Assembly: GCA_036924085.1 (NCBI GenBank)
Contig: JAVGWX010000003.1
Coordinates: 128,180,523 to 128,244,522, forward strand
DNA: 64,000 bases
Source of the DNA: Ariolimax columbianus
Lineage: Eukaryota > Mollusca > Gastropoda > Stylommatophora > Arionidae
Reading direction: 5' to 3'
In this document: piece after piece, positions 55,510-64,000 of the stretch
How positions within the stretch are numbered: the first letter of the stretch is position 1
Layout: each line of letters starts with the position of its first letter
Made by a program: the position numbers and the translations under genes
The notes under the pieces: model-generated
The model's database searches: none
Seen by the model: the letters and a program-made list of their open reading frames with translations, nothing else
What the model was told of the DNA's origin: nothing

Positions 55510-55968
55510 TTCCAGCTGTAATGTAAGGTTGTGGGCCACCATTCCAGCTGTAATGTAAGGTTGTGGGCCACCATTCCAGCTGTAATGTAAGGATGTGGGC
55601 CACCATTCCAGCTGTAATGTAAGGTTGTGGGCCACCATTCCAGCTGTAATGTAAGGATGTGGGCCACCATTCCAGCTGTAATGTAAGGTTGTGGGCCACC
55701 ATTCCAGCTGTAATGTAAGGTTGTGGGCCACCATTCCAGCTGTAATGTAAGGTTGTGGGCCACCATTCCAGCTGTAATGTAAGGATGTGGGCCACCATTC
55801 CAGCTGTAATGTAAGGTTGTGGGCCACCATTCCAGCTGTAATGTAAGGTTGTGGGCCACCATTCCAGCTGTAATGTAAGGTTGTGGGCCACCATTCCAGC
55901 TGTAATGTAAGGTTGTGGGCCACCATTCCAGCTGTAATGTAAGGTTGTGGGCCACCACTCCAGCTGTC
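55510..55968 (+). repeat. 32-bp minisatellite, about 14 copies
   Basis: Unit attccagctgtaatgtaagg + ttgtgggccacc, 32 bp, with a single t/a polymorphism (ggttgtg or ggatgtg). Since 32 is not a multiple of three and the unit has no stop on the minus strand in any phase, all three minus frames stay open and cycle through the same 32-residue peptide. Confidence 0.95.
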
Positions 55969-56560
55969 CTTTCTGCGACAACCCTGCGGCAGATGATTTA
56001 TGTGCTCTCGTCTACGTCGTTGATGTAGCACTTTGACATAATTAGGCTGCTAGCTCCACACGCAACCCTACACAGTAGTCTTTTGCGACACACATAAAGT
56101 AGTGGATCGGTCCTGTTATATCCCCCACAGTAAACAACCCAAGGATACACACGGGGAGAAGTAGAACTAGAGAGCTGTTCGGCAATTTGGCGCCTGATTA
56201 GTTCGGCAACTAGGGGAGATGAATAGTAATGGATTGGGCAAGAATAACTGTCCGCTACTGTAACAGATATTGATGCTTTCTCTTCTATCTGCTAATCTCC
56301 TGTTTGTAGGCTGGGTTTGTTTTCGAAAGAGAAATTAAGTTAAATTTCACATATATTTTTATTTATAAAGAACAGTGCTTCGAGATTTAGACAGAAAGAG
56401 CGACAGAGGAATAGAGAATTCACTAATTTCTATAGACTATATACTATTTGTTGTAAAGAACAGCGTTACGAATGAGCTATAATTAGGCAAACGAACAGCA
56501 ATGGAATAGAAAATTAACCAATGCCTATAGATTATATAGTATTTGTGGTAAAGAACTGCG
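55969..56560. other. Unassigned stretch
   Basis: aactatatactatttgttgtaaagaaca-like motifs near 56435 and 56535 (and 57520) suggest a diverged duplication. No gene was recognised. Confidence 0.4.
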
Positions 56561-56574
56561 TTTGGTATGAGGGG

Positions 56575-57485
56575 CAAGTTTAAACTGAGAGAACGGCAGC
56601 GGAACAGATTTAGACAGAGAGAGAACGACAGGGAAACCACAGATTTAGGTAAAGATAACAATGGGGGAACGAGAGATTTAGACAGAGAACGACAGCGGGA
56701 AAAAAGATTTAGACAGAGAGAGACCGACAGAGGAACAATAGATTTAGACAGAGCGAGAACGACAGGGAAACGAAAGACTTTATAGAACGACAAGGAACAA
56801 GAGATTTAAACAGAGAGAGACCCACAGGGGAACAAGAGATTTAGACAGAGGGAGAACGACAGGGAAACGAAAGACTTTATAGAACGACAAGGAACAAGAG
56901 ATTTAAACAGAGAGAGACCCACAGGGAGACGAAAGACTTTATAGAACGACAAGGAACAAGAGATTTAAACAGAGAGAGACCCACAGGGGAACAAGAGATT
57001 TAGACAGAGAGAGACCCACAGGGAAACGAAAGACTTTATAGAACGACAAGGAACAAGAGATTTAAACAGAGAGAGACCCACAGGGAGACGAAAGACTTTA
57101 TAGAACGACAGCGGAACAAGAGATTTAAACAGAGAGAGACCCACAGGGAGACGAAAGACTTTATAGAACGACAAGGAACAAGAGATTTAAACAGAGAGAG
57201 ACCGAAGGGAACACGAGATTTAGACACAGCGAGAACGACAGGGAAACGAAAGATTTAGGCAGAAATAACAACATGGGCACGAGCAATTTAGACAGAAAGA
57301 ACGACAGCAAAACGAGAGATTTAAACAGAGAGAGAGAGAGAGAGACAAGGCGCCAAGAAATGTAGATAGAGCGAACGACACGAGAACGAGAGATTTAGAC
57401 AGAGATAGAACGTCATGGGAACGAGATATTTAGACAGAGAGGGAACGCCAAGAGAACGATAGATTTAGACAGAGAAAACGACATG
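56575..57485 (+). repeat. ~60-bp purine-rich minisatellite
   Basis: Units of gacaaggaacaagagattta + aacagagagagacccacagg + gagacgaaagactttatagaac. They are tight in 56780-57190 and diverged on both sides, where half-length agatttagacagagagagaa(c/g) forms dominate. Confidence 0.9.
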
Positions 57486-57756
57486 TGAGTAGAAAAGTAA
57501 CATGTTTTTAGACTATATATTATTTGTTGTAAAGAACACTGCTTGATACGAGGGTTTCAGACAGATATGGGAACATATAATTAACCAATCTCTTTAGAAT
57601 ATGTACTATTTTCTCTATTTGACAACTAGAATTGAATCCATTAAACAAAATGTGAACTGTGTGTAGTACTGATAGTAAAGCAGCCAATAAAAGAGAAAAC
57701 AGTAAGAACACCGAGAGATATAATGAGTGTGACTCGACCATTTATATTTTTTTAAG

Positions 57757-57762
<6 letters not shown>

Positions 57763-57800
<38 letters not shown>

Positions 57801-57882
57801 AGAGTGAGAGAGAGGCGAGAGGGGAGAGAGAGAGAGGGTGAGTGAGTGATAGGGAAAGAGAGAGGGAGAGAGAGAGAAACAG
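57763..57882 (+). repeat. (GA)n microsatellite
   Basis: About 120 bp of gagaga with agagggag and gtgagtgagt interruptions. Confidence 0.95.
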
Positions 57883-58044
57883 TCAGGCACAAACATATTT
57901 TATTTTATGTCTTTATAAAATCAAGGAGGATCTGGATATTATAAAATGTCAATAGGAGACATTTTGGAATGGGATACAAAAAGGAGGTGCGGAGGTGTGT
58001 GGTAAGAGGAGAGATAACGGTAGTTTAAAAAGCAAATAATAATT

Positions 58045-58297
58045 GGGAAAAATTGTTTAAAAATGGAAAGTAACCCATAGCATTACTGCCGTAGGGGTGT
58101 GAGGTGTTACGATCTCACATTTCAAAGACTCGGCTATATGAGGGCGGTAGCCATCTCCTCTCCCTCGCCGCTTTTACTTCCCGGACTGAACAGGTACCCA
58201 TTTAAGTTTGGGTCGACCAGGGAGCCGTTGCATTCTGAAAAAAAACCTTTCCGCCTGGGGACTGACCACGCTAACCACTGCGCTACTTAGAAGAATG
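58045..58297 (-). mobile_element. tRNA-derived SINE, family 4, minus strand
   Basis: Reverse-complement counterpart of 45641-45902. ctcggctatatgagggcggt, agccatctcctctccctcgc and ccacgctaaccactgcgcta are shared, as is the terminal acccatagcattactgccgt. The copies differ in the stretch between the B box and the body. Confidence 0.85.
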
Positions 58298-58435
58298 GGT
58301 TAAAAAAAATTAAAAGGTGTGCAGATTGAGCAATGGGAGATAGGTTATGGGAAGAAAATACACATCACTGCAATAGCATATTTGGGATTTTGCCTAGGGC
58401 ACTCTTTAAACAAAAACATTAATTAAGTGTGACGC

Positions 58436-58438
<3 letters not shown>

Positions 58439-58515
<77 letters not shown>
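58439..58515 (+). repeat. (AT)n(AG)n microsatellite
   Basis: About 44 bp of pure (at)n directly followed by about 30 bp of (ag)n. Confidence 0.97.
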
Positions 58516-58518
<3 letters not shown>

Positions 58519-58519
58519 A

Positions 58520-58690
58520 GTAACGTTCCTTTGGTGTTTGGATGGAGAGAGTTGATGAAGAATAGCGTCCATTTGGTGTGTGGATGGAGATAGTAGAGGC
58601 AGAATAACGTTAATTTGACGTGTGGCTGGAGAGAGTGGACGAAGAATAACGTTCATTTCGTGTGGGATGCAGAAAATAGAAGAAAAATTC
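58520..58690 (+). repeat. ~48-50-bp degenerate array, 4 copies
   Basis: gttc(c/a)tttggtgt(t/g)tggatg, then gagagagt, then gatgaagaataac repeats four times with diverging copies. Confidence 0.8.
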
Positions 58691-59629
58691 ATTCATTTTT
58701 GTGTGAGAGGGGATGAAAAAATCCCATTCATTGGCTGGAGAGAAAGATAAACTGGATAAATGCCGAGTACTGGCTGTTCTTTATGTTTGTTTCAAGCTCT
58801 CTTCTCTGTGTGTATGTTGGTCTGCCCCTGCCTCTCTTGAATTCAGACTTCCAGAACAGAGAAGAGAATGTATTGTAATTATCAGCAAGGTTGTATACTG
58901 TATGCCCTATTCAACGTCAACGCCTATCCTCGTGTCATGTTCCACTAGTGTACATATTTCTGGTTCTTTCCAACAGTCCCACATTAGTGACACGTTTATA
59001 CCATTTCAAATTCTTCTATTCTGCGTAAGACTCTTCCTTTATGAAAGTCTGTACCTTTCTCCTTGTTATTTTTGTTGTTCTCCATTCTTCTTCTTCTGCG
59101 TTCAGGCTTTTTGGTCATGTTAGATCTGTAGTCCCGTCGCTAGGACGAAGTCCACAGTTCTCCAGATCCGGGTGGCAGCCTCACAGCTTATGTGTCTGCT
59201 CGGCTCCCTCTGGCCAGCTTTGACATCGTAGGTCTCTGTGTATTGGGCAGTCCTGTAGGTTGTATTCAAGGGTCTGGTCTAGACTCCGGTTCCACGTGGG
59301 CAGTCACTTACTTGTGTGTGATATTTTGTAGGTGACTGCATAGTCTGCAATGGCCTCTCAGACGAAAAATGGTGGTTTCTTGGTGTTTGTGGAACTGGTG
59401 AATTTGGTCAGGTCTATTGCTCACTTCCATGACTTTCAATTTTCAGTTTTACTGATTGTGAATGCTAGTTTTTGCCTCTCGGTAGGACACTGCGTGTATG
59501 ACTTGCTCCATTTTGTCACCTGCTTTGGACAGGGCACCAGCTCTCTACTTCCCTGTGATTCCACAATGGGAGGGTAGCCACTGAAGAGCAATTGTTGATG
59601 TTCTTTGGATTAAGTTATTCTATATGTTT

Positions 59630-60975
59630 TAGGACCATACAATAGAACAAACTTTACATTCGACTTTGATCAGTGACCATACAATAGAACAAACTTTACA
59701 TTCGACTTTGATCAGTGACCATACAATAGAACAAACTTTACATTCGACTTTGATCAGTCTTGTGGAACTGGTCAATTTTGAGAATCTCTTCAAAATATTC
59801 TGCAGATTTCTTCATCTGCTTATTTGCGTTGCAAATCAAATGTTCATCCTTACCTTGTATAAACTCATCCAGTTGCTTATATTTTCCTGCTATTTTCTTT
59901 GTGCTGTTCTACGCCTCTTTCATATTTTCTTTTCCTGTAGTTTCCTCTGCCTGTCCAGACAATTAATCGATATGTTTTCTTTTGTCTCTTTTGATGGTCT
60001 TTCTTATATCTTCTTTGGCTTCAGTGTATATTTCCTGAGCTTTGTCTCCAGTATTTATAGTTTACCTTATGTTTAAATGTGCCTTCTTAATTTGTCTTCT
60101 TTTTTTTTTTATCTTTGCTAAAACTCCTGCTTTGTTGTTGTTGTCGTTGTTGTTGTTATTCTTGCTTTTTGTTGGTGAACATCTCCACGGGTCTTCTTCC
60201 ATGTCGTTTTTCTTCCGTTGGTATTCCTCGTTAGTATTCTCTTTTTCTTATAGCTGATGTTGCATAAAATGCATTTTTGATATTGTGACTTTAACTGTAT
60301 CGTGTATGTTCTTGCTCCAGAGGAATTCCCACATTGAATTGGCTATGGTTTTACGTTACTGTTTATCTTTAATGTTTCATCTCTATTTTGGCTATCAGAA
60401 GATGGTAGTCTGTTCCTCTACATACTTTAGCACTGTAATGATTGCCTGAAATGTACATTTATATATATATAGTAAATCAGGGGTTTTTGGTCTTGTGGTC
60501 TGGTGACAACCAGGTTGTTTTGTGCATTGTTTTCTGTAAACAGAAATGCTCCATCAACCATTAGTTGATTGAAAGTGATTCCATCCATTACTCTCCATTT
60601 TCATGTTTAGTCCAGATTCCATGTATTGGTTGGTGTATAACATTGAATAATATTTATCTTTATTTTCCTTCAGAAAGTTTTGAAAGTAGCAAGCATCATT
60701 CTAGGATTTACTGTCTAGCCATCCTTTAAGTGTTTTCCCGCCTCATCTGGAAGCATTTGGGCAACACATTTGCTATGGTGTGCTCCTTGTTCGGTGTGCC
60801 TTGTGGACAACTGTATTTCCGTTGTGATAAGTGTCATCCTCCCAACTATTTTCCACCTTGTTTCAGACATTGCTTGGAATTACATTTTCTAGTTTCTTAT
60901 CTTCACTGCCACATGTACAGTTTTCCAATGTTCGTACATTGTACGAGCATTTCAGATACTAAATATGCAGCTTTT
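59630..60975 (-). mobile_element. LINE M: endonuclease and linker remnant
   Basis: On the minus strand in broken frames: YGICNARTMYE (about 60965, usual 'WNVRTM.'), AMSETRWKIVGRMTL (about 60865), GAHHSKCVAQML (about 60790), INIIQCYTPTN (about 60660, usual 'I.QCYAPT'), CRGTDYHLLIAKIEM (about 60420), then linker EIYTEAKEDIRKTIKRDKRK (about 60040) and NANKQMKKSAEYFEEILKID (about 59840). These follow the order of an APE-type endonuclease and the linker before RT. RT itself is not readable beyond 59630. Confidence 0.82.
59633..59758 (+). repeat. 42-bp tandem array, 3 copies
   Basis: gaccatacaatagaacaaac + tttacattcgactttgatca + gt, three near-identical copies. It lies at the 3' edge of the readable part of LINE M. 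Confidence 0.93.
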
Positions 60976-61069
60976 CCGAGAAGAAAACCAGTAACAGATA
61001 TGCGGGTTCCTTATGGATTTCTCTGCATCGCGTCATTAGCCTCCCTAGATCTTCTTCTATAATTTGTGT

Positions 61070-64000
61070 GTCTTAAAATGTTCTACGAGACAAATAGCCG
61101 GTTCTATGTTCAAACCTACTTAGCCGTCTACTACAACATACTTGACAGGTTTACAGTGCTACTATTCTTCGCTCCCCTTTCAGGCACCGACAACACTTAG
61201 GCCATATATATACACGCATACGCACGCCGATACACAATATCTCTATCTCTGTCTTTCTCTTTCCTGCAATAACATTCTTGACTTCCATGCTTTATAATCT
61301 ACATATGAAAGAGGTCATTATTCCACTCAGTAATATTCCGTGTCCTGTCTAGAAGACCGTTGACCACCTCTGATCTAGCAAAATACAAACTAGCCTTGTC
61401 TGACCAGTCTCGTACTTGGAGCCTTTCACAGACCACTAGTCCTCTTCCTAACTATGGTTTGTCTCGAAAGACCCTTATGATTGTGTTATTTCATTTCAAA
61501 TAGCACCACTTGTTATTGTATAAGAAAGAATGTCTATAGAAAAACCATGCTACAAATTTGTGCATGTTAAACCAAACAAAGAAGTTATGTATACACTGTA
61601 ACCTGTCAAGGCTAACAAACAAGGCATTACACAACAATGTTACTGCAGCCTAAACAACTTTTGTAAACGCATTACAGACTTGCCAATGTAATTCCAGCGT
61701 GTGTCAACATAATGCACATAGTTCAGATCTTCGGATTATCTCAAATTTTACAGGGTATAAATATGATAGTAGTATGTGTGTAGTATATGTATATACGAGA
61801 GAGAGAGAGAGAGAGATATATAATCTGAAACAACAACTCGAAATATCACAGCTCACATTAAAAGGGTTTTCTATACAAAATGTATTCAACAGATGTGTGT
61901 TGATGAGATGATCTTGTCAAGACGCCCCGTGTTGGTTGTACTCACCTGTAATAAACTCCAGTTCAGATTAATCACATTTTTGTTAAAAATCCATTGCCAT
62001 CTTTCTCGTTTGTTGTTGGTGAATGTCTACAACGAGTAAGTTGACTCTTACGACTGCCTTGAAACGGGCATAAAGTGGCGGGGTTGCAGTAACTTTCCTC
62101 ACATCCCAAGTGTGCTGATGAAGGTGGACCAAGCTCCTCCAGGCGTGTGTGCTATGATTGGCTTCATCCACGTGTCGCTCACCACTACCGGAATCACATA
62201 ATTCCCCCACCTCTTAAACTAAGCTGTCACGAACATTAGTCAGTTGTTCTTCTTCCAGATGTTGCATTTAGTCTCTACCATAAATAGTTGTGTTTGTAAT
62301 TGTGCCGACGTAAAACTGTCAACAAGCTATTTTTGTAATTATTGACACTTTATATTCATTTTTATATTATTTGCTACCCGTTTAATTTGTATCCACGTCC
62401 CACATTGATCACAAACTGTTGAACGTAATTCCGGACAAATGAAAATCTACTTCAAATAAATGTCGTAGAAAGGTTACAGATGAGAAGGCGAAGGTTATTT
62501 GTGAGATTGTACAAAACGGTGACAAGTGCGCGTATCATTAACATTTCTTCCCCGAGTGGTACCTGCGGAAGATGAATAGAATCACTGTAATATTACAATC
62601 ATCTCGCAAAAGGTGACAAAAGAGGGTTGTTGCTGGAGCTAGAAAACTCATCATGTAAAACAAATTGCCAAAGAAACCACGACTGCAAGACTACATATAA
62701 ATGTTTTGTAAAAACATGTTTTCTATAAGTTTCTTTCGAGTTGCAGTGGCGGGCATATAATTCCTGTAGAGAGACAAGGAGTCATGTAGAAGAATAAGAT
62801 GATGTTAATGAACTGCAGCAAGATGAAGGCAAAGTACCGCCCCTGGTAATGTGAGAGACTCGAGAATAGGGAGGACGGGTGTACGTGCAGTACAGAGCTT
62901 CAAAACTGGCACATGACTTTAGACAGGAAACGAGAGCACGGCAAAGATCTACGTGAATCATCCATCCAACGATTGTTTCGTCTCGTTGTGTTCTCACGGA
63001 GAGCAGAAACTCTCAGCTATCGGCTAATCGATTTTAACATGAATAGAAGAAAGGACAGAAACACCAGGAACGAGAGAATAACTGGAATAGAGATGCCGAA
63101 CGAGCGCGTGTGAAACCCTCTTTCAAAGAATTTCGACTCGTGGCATTGCAGACGTAATTTTTCACACAGTGCAAAAAATTACAAAGTTTATAGAAGATAT
63201 TTGAAAGACAATTCTAGAAACAATGTCTTCAATTTGGCACAGGCAATAGTAGAATAAATACACACGTGCTGTTCCCGGGATCAGAAGAGGAGCAGGAGCC
63301 GCCTCCCCATTTGATTTATATATTGTATGTTTTAGAGAGATAGAGAGAAATTTCAACTAGAGAGAGGGAAGAGAGTGGAGTAAGAAAGAGTCTGTCGGAC
63401 ATAAGATGGAAGACCAAGCAACTGGATAAAGATAGCACTGCACACTATGCCTTCCCTCTAGGGGAGGCTGCATGGGAAAATCGATAATCACAGACAGGAG
63501 CGCCGGATCGACTAAGTGCTTCGCTAGGCTGGCAAATAGGAAATGGGCGAGGAAGGCACAATCTTGGGCTGAACACAGAATGCAGGCAGGCGAGAGAACA
63601 CTGGGCTGGTGAGAGCTGGAGGGAAATAGAAGGGGATTAATATTGCAAGACCTGCTTAGAGATCCTGTTATGAGACGGAGGGAACGAGCAATACAGGAGA
63701 GTGAAATGTTGGGTGGGATAAGAAACTCAGATGAGAAATATTACGGGTCCTCTGTTCTCGAACTCGAACCACAGTTGTGTTCTGGAACATTTGTATGCGA
63801 ATGTTACATATGAGAAGATATTATAGAACAGTGAATAAAATGTGAAATTATATTGAGTGTATTGAATAGACGTATGCTTAAGGTGGATATATTGTGGGGC
63901 TTGAATGATGGAGGATATATGCTAATTTCCAGTAATAAGGATTGACGACCTCAGACGCCACCTATCTGACCCTGAAGAAGCGAATTAGGCTCCCCACGCG
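61070..64000. other. No recognisable feature apart from a GA tract
   Basis: A short (ga)n run at 61795-61818. The rest has no open frame over 75 codons, no recognised SINE or LINE block and no array. Confidence 0.4.

Noticed and set aside
55409..56031. Three minus-strand frames of 166-190 codons
   Set aside because: All three phases of a 32-bp tandem repeat; not evidence for a gene.
59666..60257. 136- and 71-codon hydrophobic plus-strand frames
   Set aside because: They are antisense to LINE M's linker, which reads with recognisable motifs on the minus strand.

Overview
The window looks like non-coding nuclear DNA from an animal. It has no operon-like ORF arrays, no bacterial gene density and no rRNA. 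Only one long, clearly non-random open stretch is a candidate host gene: a 1.8 kb Ser/Pro/Thr-rich exon on the minus strand at 42.65-44.49 kb, with canonical-looking splice sites at both ends. The rest is dominated by dead transposons and by about two dozen minisatellite arrays. The mix of RTE-like and CR1-like LINEs, several tRNA-headed SINEs, a THAP/P-element-like transposon, a mariner and very many 20-75 bp tandem arrays fits a lophotrochozoan invertebrate. My guess is a mollusc, perhaps a heterobranch gastropod, but this is inference and nothing here fixes the species.

Layout: 0-9 kb holds tandem arrays, SINE copies and a GA microsatellite. 9-13 kb holds a CR1-like LINE 3' end, copies of a SINE that carries minisatellites, and a 74-bp array. 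13.4-14.9 kb is a possible solo LTR (weak). 15.6-18.9 kb is the best-preserved LINE: endonuclease plus reverse transcriptase, 5'-truncated, with a perfect 14-bp target-site duplication, lying inside a repeat array. 19.3-21.5 kb is two large minisatellites. 22.4-25 kb holds two more LINE remnants, one split by a 63-bp array. 25.2-26 kb is simple sequence. 26.9-30.05 kb is a P-element/THAP-like transposase pseudogene whose THAP zinc finger is split by a SINE. 30.2-35.5 kb is a cluster of LINE remnants on both strands. 35.7-42.6 kb mixes minisatellites and RT fragments. 42.65-44.49 kb is the candidate gene exon. 45-49 kb has SINEs and a 35-bp array. 49.4-51.8 kb is a LINE with a mariner and a SINE nested inside it. 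53.2-54 kb holds two SINEs, one with a perfect 10-bp target duplication. 55.5-57.5 kb has two arrays. 58-61 kb holds a SINE, an (AT)n(AG)n microsatellite and another LINE. Nothing is recognisable in 61.1-64 kb apart from a short GA tract.

The mobile elements do not form a cooperating system, but a theme recurs. Several tandem arrays are amplified pieces of transposons: internal SINE segments at 1-143 and 11.7-12.1 kb, and a 22-codon piece of a LINE endonuclease at 30.75-31.0 kb. Others lie inside transposon bodies (23.6-24.0, 27.26-27.4, 59.6 kb). Transposon-seeded minisatellite birth, together with layered insertions that can be dated by nesting order, is the most interesting content of the window.
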